A stretch of 64,000 nucleotides of DNA from Billgrantia ethanolica (GCF_021404305.1 NZ_JABFTX010000004.1:62001-126000); one strand, 5' to 3'. Counted from the stretch's first letter, positions 18,103 through 26,974 are shown. Numbers and translations are program-made. Notes: a model not told the origin generated them from the sequence alone.

Positions 18103-18510
18103 ATGAAACACCTTACCGTGGCCATCCTTCTCGCCCTGCTGCCCCTGGGCATTGCCCAAGCCCAGGAAGAGGCTCAGGAACAGATGCAGGAAGAAGAGCT
18201 CGTCGAACAGCTAGAGCAGGCTCAAGGCCAGCCCATCGACACCCTCAAACAGGCCGTCGACGCCCTGGAACTCCGCAACGACCTGCTCGACGTGCTGCTC
18301 AGCAAGAATGAGCTGACCGAAGGCGACATGGCCATCATTCAGCAGCTCACCGAGACCATCGACAACGCGCTGGCCAAGATCGACGAAGAGCTCGGCATCA
18401 TGCGCGAACACGTGCAGGAAGTGCGCTCGGGTGCCGGTGACCGGGAGCAGGCGCGTATCCGCGAAAACGGGCAGGCGTATCTGGAACGGATCAAGACGCT
18501 GATGCAGTAA
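18103..18510 (+). CDS. DUF6746-like periplasmic coiled-coil protein
   Basis: 135-residue exported protein starting MKHLTVAILLALLPLGIAQA (signal peptide, cleavage after AQA). The mature part is strongly acidic and heptad-like, rich in Glu/Gln/Leu (EEAQEQMQEEELVEQLEQAQ, then ALAKIDEELGIMREHVQEV), ending AYLERIKTLMQ. The overall pattern matches DUF6746 proteins of marine/halophilic gammaproteobacteria; function unknown. GAGGT precedes the ATG at 18103, better than for two earlier in-frame starts. It converges on the cytochrome b561 gene across a GC hairpin. Confidence 0.75.
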   Translation: MKHLTVAILLALLPLGIAQAQEEAQEQMQEEELVEQLEQAQGQPIDTLKQAVDALELRNDLLDVLLSKNELTEGDMAIIQQLTETIDNALAKIDEELGIMREHVQEVRSGAGDREQARIRENGQAYLERIKTLMQ

Positions 18511-18521
18511 GCCAGGCCAAC

Positions 18522-18543
18522 GCCCGGCGAGGTGCCGCCGGGC
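18522..18543. terminator. GC-rich hairpin between convergent genes
   Basis: Stem GCCCGGC / GCCGGGC, which can be lengthened slightly, with an 8-nt loop between the DUF6746-like gene and cytochrome b561. It lacks a T tract, so termination is a weak inference. Confidence 0.35.
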
Positions 18544-18552
18544 CTACCGTTC

Positions 18553-19077
18553 CTAGCGCACCAGCATGCGGCCCAACACATCCTGCCCGTGGCGGCGGTG
18601 CCAGAACACCATTGCCACATGGCCGACGATCAGCGCCAGCAGAAGCCAGCCCAGCTCACCGTGCAGCAGGCTGCCCGCAGCCACCATCCACTCGATACGC
18701 TCGCCCTCGAAGCCCGACATCAGCGGAATGCCGAACGGCTCGAAGGCGCGACCCGAACCGTACTGCCGCAGCAGCGCCAGAGTCGGCACCACCAGCATCA
18801 AACCGTAGAGAGCCAGGTGTCCCAGGCGCGCTGCCCTGCTCACTGCCGGCGGCTGGCTCGTCCGGCTCGCCAGCGCCCAGAGTACTCGCACCGCCACCAG
18901 CACCATCAGCAGGAAGCCTGTAGACCTATGGGTCGGCCACAGCAGCTCGTCCAGTGCGCTGTCGCTCAACAGCACCCGAACGCTGGTGGTGGTGAACTGC
19001 CAGGCCAGCAGCAGCGCCATACCCCAGTGCAAATAACGATTCACGCGCCCGTAGTGGGCGTTCCCTGCAGTGCTCAT
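18553..19077 (-). CDS. Cytochrome b561 family protein
   Basis: 174-residue four-helix diheme membrane protein. Haem-ligand histidines are in the expected places: YLHWGMALLLAWQF (helix 1), THRSTGFLLMVL (helix 2), SLLHGELGWLLLALIVGHVAMV (helices 3-4). Bacterial relatives (CybB type) move electrons between quinol and periplasmic acceptors such as superoxide. The start MSTAGNAHYGRVNRYLHWG matches family N termini. No partner YceI-like gene is adjacent. Confidence 0.9.
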   Translation of the reverse strand: MSTAGNAHYGRVNRYLHWGMALLLAWQFTTTSVRVLLSDSALDELLWPTHRSTGFLLMVLVAVRVLWALASRTSQPPAVSRAARLGHLALYGLMLVVPTLALLRQYGSGRAFEPFGIPLMSGFEGERIEWMVAAGSLLHGELGWLLLALIVGHVAMVFWHRRHGQDVLGRMLVR

Positions 19078-19262
19078 GACTCATTCCTTATCACGGATCA
19101 GGAAGCGGGTTCGTTACGCCTGAAAACCCAACGATAACGACAGAATGAGGAAACCCTGTGAACGATGCGACGGGGCCGCTCGCTTGGGATGGAATGCTTG
19201 GCTTGCGCATCCTGTACTGCGCTCGGCATGATGAGAGCCAACATCACTGACGCGGAGCCAGC

Positions 19263-20267
19263 ATGTCGTTCTTCTCTCGCCTGAAAGAAGTGGCCTCTCC
19301 CACCATCGGCCTGGGCTGCATGAATCTCTCCCACGGCTACGGCAACCCTGTGCCCGAAGCCGAGGCGATCCGCGCCCTCCAAGAAGCCTTCGAGATGGGC
19401 TATCGACACTTCGACACCGCCACCCTCTACGGTGCCACCGCCAACGAGCAGGTAGTGGGCAAGGCGCTGGCGAGCAAGCGCAACGAGATACTGCTGGCCA
19501 GCAAGTGCGGCATGGCCATGGACCCGGCGCTGGGCAAGAAAGTGATCGACGGCCGCCCCGAAACGCTGCGCCGCCAGTGCGAAGCAAGCCTCGAGCGCCT
19601 GCGTACCGACCACCTTGACCTCTACTACCTGCACCGGCTGGACCGCCAGGTACCCATCGAAGAGAGCGTCGGCGCCCTGGCGCGACTGGTGGAAGAAGGC
19701 AAGATTCGCGCCATCGGGCTCTCGGAAATCTCCGCCGCCACCCTGCGCCGCGCCAGAACCGAACACCCCATTGCCGCCGTGCAGTCCGAATATTCGCTGT
19801 GGACCCGCAACCCCGAGATCGCCCTGCTCGACGCCTGCCGCGAAGCAAACACCGCACTCGTCGCCTTCAGCCCGCTGGGCCGCGGCTTTCTGGCCGGCGC
19901 CGTGACCGATGCCAGCCAGCTCAGCGAGAACGACGTGCGCCACGGCATGCCGCGCTTCAGCGCCGACAACTTGCCACGCAACCTGCGCCAGTTGGAAAAG
20001 CTCCAGGCCATCGCCAGCGAGCAGGAAGTCACCACCGGCCAGCTCGCCCTCGCCTGGCTCACCGCCCAAGGCGACGACGTGATCCCTATTCCCGGCAGCC
20101 GCTCCATCGCGCACATGCGCGAAAACCTCGCGGCGGAAAGCCTGCGTCTGGACGCCGCCACCCTGGAACGGCTCACCGCCCTGCTGACGCCGGACCAGGT
20201 CGCCGGCGCCCGCTACAGCGAAGCGCTGCAGAAGGAGATCGATACGGAGGAGTTTGAAAAGAGCTGA
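19263..20267 (+). CDS. Aldo/keto reductase
   Basis: 334-residue NADPH-dependent carbonyl reductase of the AKR superfamily, (beta/alpha)8 barrel. The catalytic tetrad is complete: D51 and Y56 (FDTATLYG), K81 (LASKCG) and H124 (YYLHRLD). NADPH-binding landmarks PLGRGFLAG and IPIPGSRS are present. It resembles the YakC/AKR13 group. It starts at ATG 19263 just after a CGGAG. The RutE-like gene converges on it with a 9-bp gap. Confidence 0.93.
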   Translation: MSFFSRLKEVASPTIGLGCMNLSHGYGNPVPEAEAIRALQEAFEMGYRHFDTATLYGATANEQVVGKALASKRNEILLASKCGMAMDPALGKKVIDGRPETLRRQCEASLERLRTDHLDLYYLHRLDRQVPIEESVGALARLVEEGKIRAIGLSEISAATLRRARTEHPIAAVQSEYSLWTRNPEIALLDACREANTALVAFSPLGRGFLAGAVTDASQLSENDVRHGMPRFSADNLPRNLRQLEKLQAIASEQEVTTGQLALAWLTAQGDDVIPIPGSRSIAHMRENLAAESLRLDAATLERLTALLTPDQVAGARYSEALQKEIDTEEFEKS

Positions 20268-20276
20268 GCAGCGGCG

Positions 20277-20873
20277 CTAGATGACCTCCGCCACTTCTTC
20301 GAACGCCAGCCTCGGCCCCCTTGGGCGCTGGCTTTGCGGCTCTCCCACGCCGAGGTTGACCAAAAAGTTGCTCTTGTAGCGGCCGTCGGGAAAGAACTCT
20401 TCGTCGATCATGTCGTGGTCGAAGCCGCTCATGGGGCCGACGTCGAGCCCCAGCATGCGGGCGGCGACGATGAGGTAGGCGCCCTGCAGGGTGCCATTGC
20501 GGCAGGCGGTGTCGCTGGCCTTGTCGGGGTTCTCGGCGAAGCGCTCGCGGGCATTGGGCGATTGCGGAAAGACGGTGGGCATGTGCTCGTAGAAACGGGT
20601 GTCGACGGCCACGATCACGGTGGCCGCGGCTTCGTGGGCCTTGTCGCGGTTGCCTTCGGAGAGCGCCGGGATCAGGCGCGACTTGCCCTCGTCGCTCACC
20701 ACGAAGACGTAGCGCGCCGGCTGACAGTTCATCGAGGTGGGGCCCCACTTGAGCAGGTCGTAGAGCTCACGCAGGGTAGCCTCTTCGATGGGCTCCGGCC
20801 GAAAACCGTAATGGGTGCGCGCTTGGCGAAACACGGTGTCCAGCGCGGTATCGTCGAGGGGCTGACGAGGCAT
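20277..20873 (-). CDS. RutE-like NADPH nitroreductase (malonic semialdehyde reductase family)
   Basis: 198-residue FMN-dependent nitroreductase-fold protein; E. coli RutE, which reduces malonic semialdehyde, is about the same length. Family blocks are FRQARTHYGFRPEPI, LKWGPTSMNCQPARYVFV, GAYLIVAARMLGLDVGPMSGFD and FLVNLGVGEPQSQRPRGPRL. No rutABCD genes are nearby, so the physiological role may differ. I chose the ATG at 20873 because GGAGAG lies 6 bp upstream and the N terminus then matches the family; an in-frame ATG 33 bp earlier is less likely. Confidence 0.88.
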   Translation of the reverse strand: MPRQPLDDTALDTVFRQARTHYGFRPEPIEEATLRELYDLLKWGPTSMNCQPARYVFVVSDEGKSRLIPALSEGNRDKAHEAAATVIVAVDTRFYEHMPTVFPQSPNARERFAENPDKASDTACRNGTLQGAYLIVAARMLGLDVGPMSGFDHDMIDEEFFPDGRYKSNFLVNLGVGEPQSQRPRGPRLAFEEVAEVI

Positions 20874-20951
20874 GAAGCTCTCCAGGTCGCGGTAGGCTTG
20901 TTTCACTTTACGCGCTCGTTACCGGCCGGTCACGACCGGTTGTGCGAAGCG

Positions 20952-21437
20952 TTACCCATTCAGCCAGACGATCCCTGCATTGAGGTAGCCCGCAAAGCTG
21001 ACCCAGGCCAGGTAGGGCACCAGTAGCCAGGCAGCCAGTGACGAAATGCGAGCAAAGCGACGAATCGTCAGCAGCAGCAGTCCCCATAGCAGCACGAGAT
21101 CGAGCAGGGCGACGACCATCAGGTTCATGCCGAAAAACAGCAGCGACCATAGCCCGTTGACCGCCAACTGGGCGACGAAGGGCCACAGCACCGTGACCCG
21201 TTGCTCGGGAGGAACGCGTAGCGTAACCCGCCAGGCGGCGATCACCATCAGCAGGTAGAGTATCGGCCAGACCACCGAGAAGACCCAGCCGGGGGGTGTG
21301 AGCGGCGGCTTTTCGAGCTCGGCATACCAGGCGCCAGGCGAGGTAAAAGCTCCAATCATGGCCACGAGGGCGACCAACAACAGCCAGCCGAGAAAGATCA
21401 CCAGCGAGTGACGGGGGGCGACGGAAGGGACTGTCAT
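20952..21437 (-). CDS. TspO/MBR family tryptophan-rich sensory protein
   Basis: 161-residue five-helix membrane protein that binds porphyrins in characterised relatives. Family features are WYAELEKPPLTPPGWVFSVVWPILY, NGLWSLLFFGMNLM and LLVPYLAWVSFAGYLN. The ATG at 21437 sits 6 bp after AGGAG; an in-frame TTG two codons earlier overlaps that ribosome site and is unlikely. It is divergent from the winged-helix/TPR regulator at 21.5 kb. Confidence 0.93.
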   Translation of the reverse strand: MTVPSVAPRHSLVIFLGWLLLVALVAMIGAFTSPGAWYAELEKPPLTPPGWVFSVVWPILYLLMVIAAWRVTLRVPPEQRVTVLWPFVAQLAVNGLWSLLFFGMNLMVVALLDLVLLWGLLLLTIRRFARISSLAAWLLVPYLAWVSFAGYLNAGIVWLNG

Positions 21438-21552
21438 GCGCAACTCCTTTTGCTCGATGTCGCCAGTGGAACGAAGCGGTTGCCCCCGGCCTGAACCATA
21501 CTCTAGACCAGAGTAGCGCTATTCAATTAAACGCCCGGGACGGCACCACGCC

Positions 21553-23085
21553 ATGACCCTCCGGTTTGACGACTTCGAACTCGATACGGCGCACTATGAG
21601 CTGCGTCGACACGGCGAGCTGCGCCGCGTGGAACCGATGGTCTTCGACCTCATCGTGCATTTTGCCCATCATCCGGATCGGGTCTTCAGTCGCGATGAAC
21701 TAATCGACGCCGTGTGGGCGGGACGCATCGTCTCGGACGCTACCGTCGCTTCCTGCATCAAGCAGGCACGTCGCGCGCTGGACGATCGCGGCGATACCCA
21801 GGTCTACATCAGAACGGTACGCGGCCGAGGCTTCCGCTTCACCGCGAGCGTGACCGAAACCGACGATGGTGTCTCTGAACGTATAGCGGTTGCCGCCGCC
21901 CCATCCTTCGGTAGCGACGACCCTTCCCTGCTCATTCTTCCGCTGCGTGCACTGGCCGCCCCCCCTGAACTCGTTCGCTTCGCCGATGCGCTGACCGGCG
22001 AGCTGAGCTCCGTCCTCACACGGATACCCCTGCTGCGCCTGAGCGCCCGGGGCGAGCAGTATCTCGACCGCCCGGTGGCTCCGTCCGCACGCGAGATTCA
22101 CGAGGCGCTGGGGGTCGACTACGTGCTGGAGGGCAGCGTGCAGGCCTGGCCCGACGAGGGCACGGAGCGGATGCGCATCACCGTGCATCTGACCGATGCC
22201 AAGGCCGGCTTTCGGCTGTGGGCCGAGACCTTCACCCTGATCGGTCCGGTGGGCGAGGCCCTCGATACCGGCGTGCCCATGATCATCGCCAAACTGGAAC
22301 CTCAGCTGCATCGCGCCATCTATCGCAAGGTGCTCTGCATCGATGGCGAACGTAGCGCCCGCCAGCTCTATCTCGAGGCCAGCGGTATCCTGGCGCTGCG
22401 GGGTTGGCATCATGAGTCCTTCGCCGCGGCGGCGGATCTGCTGCGGCGCAGTTGGCGGCTGGAGCCGGGCTTCGCCCTGGCGGCGGCCTATCTCTCGTTG
22501 GTGCGTGGCCTGGGGCATCGCTTCGATCTGATGAGCGATCGCGAGCAGGCGTGGGCGGAAGCACTCGATGCCGCCGAGTGCGCGTTGCAACTCGATAGCA
22601 TGGACTCGATCGTGCTCGGTTACGCCGGCTGCGCCTTGGCCGATATCGGTTATCCCGACCGCGGCGTGCCGATGCTACGCAAGGCCCTGGAACTCAACCC
22701 GGCCAACGCCCAGGCCTGGGCGGCACTGGGCTCGGCCTACCTGGCCGGCAACCGCCTGGTGGAGGCTGTCGCTCACCTGAGCCATGGCATTCGCATCAGT
22801 CCGCTCGACAGTCGCCTGTCGATCTGGGGCTCGGTACTCGCCATGGCCTATCTGCTCATTGGCGATCGCAGCGCCGCCCGCGAGCAGGCCGAGCTCGCCT
22901 GCCAGCGCGACGACCGCTGCTATATGCCGCGCATCGTGCTAGCCGCCATCCATCGGCTCGATGGCAGGCAGGAGCTGGCCCGCCGGGCGCTCGAGGATGC
23001 CTACCGTATCAAGCCCGACCTGACCCTCAAGCAAATTGCGGCGCTGGTCGGGCAAAAGCACGGCATGCGCTTGATGGCACTGTAG
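21553..23085 (+). CDS. Winged-helix (OmpR/CadC-type) TPR regulator, HilA-like
   Basis: 510-residue transcriptional regulator. Residues 1-100 form a Trans_reg_C winged helix (FSRDELIDAVWAGRIVSDATVASCIKQ, then YIRTVRGRGFRF). The middle carries a TolB/adenylate-cyclase-associated style domain (LRALAAPPELVRFADALTGELSS, then DYVLEGSVQ). From about 300 there are TPR-like helices (AAYLSLVRGL, GVPMLRKALELNPANAQAWAALGSAYLAG). There is no transmembrane helix, unlike CadC, so it is soluble like HilA. It is divergent from tspO and may control it (inference from position only). Its signal is unknown. Confidence 0.85.
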   Translation: MTLRFDDFELDTAHYELRRHGELRRVEPMVFDLIVHFAHHPDRVFSRDELIDAVWAGRIVSDATVASCIKQARRALDDRGDTQVYIRTVRGRGFRFTASVTETDDGVSERIAVAAAPSFGSDDPSLLILPLRALAAPPELVRFADALTGELSSVLTRIPLLRLSARGEQYLDRPVAPSAREIHEALGVDYVLEGSVQAWPDEGTERMRITVHLTDAKAGFRLWAETFTLIGPVGEALDTGVPMIIAKLEPQLHRAIYRKVLCIDGERSARQLYLEASGILALRGWHHESFAAAADLLRRSWRLEPGFALAAAYLSLVRGLGHRFDLMSDREQAWAEALDAAECALQLDSMDSIVLGYAGCALADIGYPDRGVPMLRKALELNPANAQAWAALGSAYLAGNRLVEAVAHLSHGIRISPLDSRLSIWGSVLAMAYLLIGDRSAAREQAELACQRDDRCYMPRIVLAAIHRLDGRQELARRALEDAYRIKPDLTLKQIAALVGQKHGMRLMAL

Positions 23086-23262
23086 CCCTGTTTGCCCCCC
23101 TCCCTCTCCTCACTCCCTCTCCCCACGCAAATCCCCACAAATCCCCACGCAACCCGCAAGCCGGCGGTGAGAGCCCTGCATACGCTGTGCTTGTCGCTCG
23201 GCAGCGCCCACTGCGGGTCGAGCGACGAAAGCACAAAAACAATCCACCCAAGGAGTTTTGCC

Positions 23263-24099
23263 ATGTCTCTCTCTACCCCGCTCGGGTCGCAGGCCGCCGG
23301 CCCCGATTACGCGGCGATCAAGGCCAAGCAACAAGCGGTTTGGGGTGCCGGTGACTATGCCCGTATCGGCGTCACGCTTCAGATCGTCGGCGAACAGCTC
23401 TGCGAAGCCATGGACCTGCATGCCGGCCAGTCCGTGCTCGACGTGGCCGGCGGCAACGGCAACGCTTCGCTGGCTGCGGCCCGGCGATTCTGCAAGGTCG
23501 TCTCCACCGACTACGTGGAAGCGCTGCTGGCCAAGTCTGCCAAGCGCGCCGAAGCGGAAGGACTGGCGATCGACTACCAGACGGCGGATGCCGAGAACCT
23601 GCCGTTCGCCGACGCTTCTTTCGACAACGTGGTTTCCACCTACGGGGTGATGTTCACGCCCAACCAGGGCCAAGCCGCCGCGGAGCTGCTCCGGGTATGC
23701 CGGCCCGGCGGCAAGATCGGCCTGGCCAACTGGACCCCGGCGAGCTTCATCGGTCAGTTGTTCAAGACCGTCGGTCGCTATGTGACGCCGCCGCCGGGCG
23801 TGAACTCTCCGGCGGCGTGGGGCACTCGGGACTTCCTCGATACGCATTTCGGCCCGCACGTACAGAAGCTCGAGGCCCAGCCGAGGTATTTCACTTTCCG
23901 CTACCAGTCGCCAACGCATTGGGTGGATGTGTTCAGCACCTACTATGGGCCGACGCTGAAGGCGTTCGAAGCGCTGGATAGCGACGCCAGGCAGGCGCTG
24001 CGAGGGGAGATCCTGGCCCTGATCGAGGCCCACAACCGCGCTACGGACGGCACCATGGTGGTGCCCTCGGAGTATCTGGAGGTGGTCATTACGCGCTAG
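23263..24099 (+). CDS. SAM-dependent class I methyltransferase
   Basis: 278-residue methyltransferase starting MSLSTPLGSQAAGPDYAAIK after a clear AGGAG. Motif I is VLDVAGGNGNASLAAA (about residue 55), followed by the acidic loop STDYVEALL, YQTADAENLPFADASFDNVV (motif II/III region) and LLRVCRPGGKIGLANW. The Methyltransf_11/UbiE-like core is clear but the acceptor is not. Translation upstream of 23263 is not supported. It is followed by a hairpin terminator. Confidence 0.9.
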   Translation: MSLSTPLGSQAAGPDYAAIKAKQQAVWGAGDYARIGVTLQIVGEQLCEAMDLHAGQSVLDVAGGNGNASLAAARRFCKVVSTDYVEALLAKSAKRAEAEGLAIDYQTADAENLPFADASFDNVVSTYGVMFTPNQGQAAAELLRVCRPGGKIGLANWTPASFIGQLFKTVGRYVTPPPGVNSPAAWGTRDFLDTHFGPHVQKLEAQPRYFTFRYQSPTHWVDVFSTYYGPTLKAFEALDSDARQALRGEILALIEAHNRATDGTMVVPSEYLEVVITR

Positions 24100-24120
24100 T
24101 TGGCCGCACTTCTCTCCACC

Positions 24121-24149
24121 GCCGGGAGCGGCATCCTGTCGCTCCCGGC
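24121..24149 (+). terminator. Hairpin after the methyltransferase gene
   Basis: Perfect 10-bp stem GCCGGGAGCG / CGCTCCCGGC with a 9-nt loop, 21 bp after the stop; followed by ATTGCTC rather than a long T run. Confidence 0.65.
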
Positions 24150-24263
24150 ATTGCTCACGAGCCGTAATGTCTCGTCGCGCTTTTCTTCTCGCGCTTTTCT
24201 TTGCTCGACTACTTTTATAAAAACAAAAGATCACATTTCCCTTATCTGACAAGGAATCCCCTC

Positions 24264-24929
24264 ATGCTTCGCCGTTTCTTCCTGCCATTCGCGAGTGCCG
24301 TGCTGATGCTCCTCGTTTCTCCCTTGGCCCTGGCCCAGCAGTCCTCTCAGGAGTACCAGGCCTACGAGGACGCCCTGGCCCGGGGCGAGCGCCATGCCAA
24401 CGTGTGGCAGTACGGTTGGGCGGGGGTGTACGCCTCTACGCTGGCCGTGAATGTCTATCAGGCCAGCGAGTCGGACAGCCGCGATACCCGTTACGATGCC
24501 CGGGTGGGCACGGTGAAGTCTGCGCTGGCACTGGCCGGCACGCTGATGGACCGTCAGCCTCACCCAGCGGCCCGCCGTCAGTTGCGCGAGGGGGACGGCG
24601 ATATGGAGAGCGCGCGCCGGCTGCTGCATGAGGTGGCCGCAGAGGAGCGCCAGCGCCGCAGCCTGGAGGCGCGCCTGGGCTCGCTGCTGGTGAATACGGC
24701 CTCAGGCCTGCTGATCGGTGTGGGTGACGGCCGCGGCCGCGACGGGGCGATCAATTTCGCCACCGGCATGCTGGTCAGCGAGCTGCAGCTGCAGACCCAG
24801 CCACGCCAGGCCTCGGTGGCGATCAATCGCTTCCAGCCGGCGCGGGTCTCGTTCGGCGACATGCACCTGGAAGGCGAATACGCTCTGCTGCTGATGCCCA
24901 ATCAGGTGGGCGTGGCGCTGCGCTATTGA
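24264..24929 (+). CDS. Exported protein of unknown function
   Basis: 221 residues starting MLRRFFLPFASAVLMLLVSP with a signal peptide ending LALAQ. AAGGAA precedes the ATG; the frame upstream of it is AT-rich and unlikely to be coding. The mature region has a helix with DALARGERHANVWQYGWAGVYAS, a charged middle (LHEVAAEERQRRSLEARLGS), a Gly-rich stretch (LLIGVGDGRGRDGAINFATGM) and a beta-rich end. It could be a periplasmic or outer-membrane-associated protein, but no family is recognised. It ends 114 bp before the zinc-permease gene, with a Zur-like dyad between. Confidence 0.75.
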   Translation: MLRRFFLPFASAVLMLLVSPLALAQQSSQEYQAYEDALARGERHANVWQYGWAGVYASTLAVNVYQASESDSRDTRYDARVGTVKSALALAGTLMDRQPHPAARRQLREGDGDMESARRLLHEVAAEERQRRSLEARLGSLLVNTASGLLIGVGDGRGRDGAINFATGMLVSELQLQTQPRQASVAINRFQPARVSFGDMHLEGEYALLLMPNQVGVALRY

Positions 24930-25002
24930 GCCATTGATGAAACGTATTGTTTAGAGACCAGAGCCAGGCTGCCGAGTCTGGGCTCTTATTTGGTTCATTT
25001 GT

Positions 25003-25015
25003 GTTATGATATAAC
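25003..25015 (+). promoter_or_regulatory. Zur-like operator before the first zinc permease gene
   Basis: GTTATGATATAAC, a perfect GTTAT-N3-ATAAC dyad that extends to TGTTAT/ATAACA. It lies 29 bp before the ATG of the permease. It resembles known gammaproteobacterial Zur sites (GTTATA-N-TATAAC). Confidence 0.7.
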
Positions 25016-25043
25016 ATATCTAAAATGACACTTGGCCGGTCCC

Positions 25044-25943
25044 ATGTTCGATACGCTGCTCTGGTGGCTGACGTCACCCTTCGACTATGCCTTCATGCGC
25101 CGTGCTCTGGTGGCTGCCCTGGCGCTGTCGCTCAGCGCACCGATTCTCGGCGTGTTTCTCACCCTGCGCGGCATGAGCCTGATGGGCGAGGCACTGTCTC
25201 ATGCCATTCTGCCGGGTGTGGCCGTTGCCTTCATGCTGGCCGGCTTCTCCCTGCCGCTGATGATGACCGGCGGCGTGCTGGCCGGGCTGGTTACCGTGGC
25301 CCTGGCCGGCGGGGTGACGCAGTTCAGCGGGCTCAAGGAGGACGCAGCCATGGCCAGCCTGTTCCTGGTGGCCATGGCCGCGGGCGTGCTGATTGTCAGC
25401 TTGTCGGGGAACGCGCTGGACCTGGGCCATGTGCTGTTCGGTACCATACTCACGGTGGACAGCCGTACGCTGATGCTGGTGGCGGTGGCCAGTAGTGCGA
25501 TAGTGCTCGGTGTGGCAGTCGCCTTTCGTGCCTTGGTGGTGGAGTGCCTGGACCCGCAATTCCTGACGCTCCAGGGGCGCCACGCCGGCTGGACCCATGC
25601 CCTGTTCATGATGATGGTGGTGCTCAGCCTGGTGGTGAGCTTCCAGACCTTGGGCACCTTGATGGCGGCCGGCCTGATGCTGCTGCCCGCCGCTGCCGCT
25701 CGCTACTGGAGCCAGCGCCTCGAAGGGATGATCGCCATCGCCGTGGGGCTTGCGGTGGTTTCCAGCGTGGTAGGGTTGCTCGTTTCCTATCACGCCGGAT
25801 TGCCCTCCGGCCCCGCCATCATCCTGCTGGCCGGGCTGGGCTATGGCGCTTCCGTGCTGCTGGGAATCCATGGCGGGCTGTTGCCGCGCCATGTTCGTGC
25901 AGCGTCAGATATGGCGCCCGGCCAGGCAGAACTGCGACAATGA
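25044..25943 (+). CDS. Metal ABC permease (ZnuB-like), first copy
   Basis: 299-residue ABC-3 family membrane permease for zinc or a similar divalent cation. It has about eight hydrophobic helices and the family core RGMSLMGEALSHAILPGVAVAF. It is clearly paralogous to the permease at 26971 (same N-terminal layout PFDYAFMRRA, same FRALVVECLDP and VSFQTLGTLMAAGLMLLPA), but not identical. It has its own Zur-like operator and no ATPase in its unit, so it presumably shares the ATPase encoded 300 bp downstream. I took the ATG at 25044; an in-frame TTG lies 12 bp earlier. Confidence 0.9.
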   Translation: MFDTLLWWLTSPFDYAFMRRALVAALALSLSAPILGVFLTLRGMSLMGEALSHAILPGVAVAFMLAGFSLPLMMTGGVLAGLVTVALAGGVTQFSGLKEDAAMASLFLVAMAAGVLIVSLSGNALDLGHVLFGTILTVDSRTLMLVAVASSAIVLGVAVAFRALVVECLDPQFLTLQGRHAGWTHALFMMMVVLSLVVSFQTLGTLMAAGLMLLPAAAARYWSQRLEGMIAIAVGLAVVSSVVGLLVSYHAGLPSGPAIILLAGLGYGASVLLGIHGGLLPRHVRAASDMAPGQAELRQ

Positions 25944-26052
25944 CGCTTCCTCGGTTCATCGAATGCGAGATACTGCTGCCCTTGGTCTGACTCGAGTTCA
26001 TCCCCACATGAGGGTAGGCATTCATTCGGCAGTGCTCTTTACTGAATGTTTT

Positions 26053-26065
26053 GTTATGTTATATC
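26053..26065 (+). promoter_or_regulatory. Zur-like operator before the znuCBA-type operon
   Basis: GTTATGTTATATC matches GTTAT-N3-ATAAC at 9 of 10 arm positions and closely resembles the sites at 25003 and 60914. It lies 26 bp before the small ORF that opens the operon. Confidence 0.6.
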
Positions 26066-26090
26066 TTAATCAGTTTTGCGAGGTCATTGT

Positions 26091-26240
26091 ATGGCACACC
26101 GCACGCATCGGCATCGCCCCGAGGGGCCGTGCCATTTTTCACTGATGTCGCTTTCCGCCACGCGCCGCCTGCTGCTGGCCACCGCACCGCTGGGCGTGCT
26201 GTGGCTGGCCGTTTCCTGGGCGGCAGGATGGTGGGGCTGA
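26091..26240 (+). CDS. 49-residue His-containing single-pass membrane protein at head of zinc operon
   Basis: A short ORF starting MAHRTHRHRPEGPCH. Five of its first fifteen residues are His or Cys, and a hydrophobic helix follows (LLLATAPLGVLWLAVSWAAG) with a WWG end. The ribosome site is good (GAGG, 7 bp before ATG). Its TGA overlaps the ATG of the ATPase gene as TGATG, implying translational coupling. A Zur-like site sits immediately upstream. By position it may be a small accessory subunit or metal sensor for the importer, which is an inference. I know no family for it, and a non-functional leader ORF cannot be excluded. Confidence 0.6.
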   Translation: MAHRTHRHRPEGPCHFSLMSLSATRRLLLATAPLGVLWLAVSWAAGWWG

Positions 26241-26974
26241 TGCCGGTGGAGCAGAGCTCACGTCTGGAGCTGCGCGACCTGCAGCTGGCCCAGGCCAACC
26301 GCACCGTGCTAGAGCACGTGAACGGCCGCTTCCGCGATGGCGCCATCACTGCCCTGGTGGGAGCCAACGGTGCGGGCAAGAGCACGTTGATCCAGGGCAT
26401 CATGGGCATGCTGCGTCCCGTGGCGGGCAAGGTGATCTGCTCCGTCCCCAAGGAGCGCCGCGCCTGGCTGCCACAGCAGCTGGCGCTCGATCTCACCTTC
26501 CCCATGAGCGTGGAAGAGCTGGTGATGACCGGCAGTTGGCCGAGCCACGGCGCCCTCACCGGCTACTGTGCCCATCACTATCGCCGTGGGCGTGAGGTGA
26601 TGGCGCGCCTGGGCATCTCGCACCTGGCTCATCGCCCCCTGGGCGAGCTCTCCGGTGGCCAGCGTCAGCGCGCGCTGATCGGACGCACCCTGATGCAGGA
26701 AGCGGAGCTGCTGCTGCTCGACGAGCCGTTCGCCAACGTCGACGTGGAAACCGTCGAGGTGCTGATGACGGTGCTGCAGCAGATGGCCGCCGATGGCGCC
26801 ACCATCATCGTGGTACTGCACGACATGGAACAGCTCGCCCGCCTGGCCGACGAGGTGGTGGTACTGAACCACGGCCACGCCCAGTGGACCACGGCGCGGG
26901 AGATCCTCCACAGCCGCCCCACTGCCGCCGATTCGGCACGCCTGGCCCTAGGCATTCCGGGGGTGGGGGCATGA
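26240..26974 (+). CDS. znuC: Zinc ABC transporter ATP-binding protein (ZnuC-like)
   Basis: 244-residue ATPase for the zinc importer. Walker A GANGAGKST, signature LSGGQRQRALIGRTLMQ, Walker B LLLLDEPFANVD and switch HDMEQLARLADEV are present. I chose ATG 26240 (MPVEQSSRLELRDLQL) because the upstream small ORF ends exactly over it (TGATG); an ATG 12 bp earlier is possible. It overlaps the permease start (ATGA). Zinc specificity comes from the neighbours (His-rich ZnuA, Zur-like operators). Confidence 0.88.
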   Translation: MPVEQSSRLELRDLQLAQANRTVLEHVNGRFRDGAITALVGANGAGKSTLIQGIMGMLRPVAGKVICSVPKERRAWLPQQLALDLTFPMSVEELVMTGSWPSHGALTGYCAHHYRRGREVMARLGISHLAHRPLGELSGGQRQRALIGRTLMQEAELLLLDEPFANVDVETVEVLMTVLQQMAADGATIIVVLHDMEQLARLADEVVVLNHGHAQWTTAREILHSRPTAADSARLALGIPGVGA

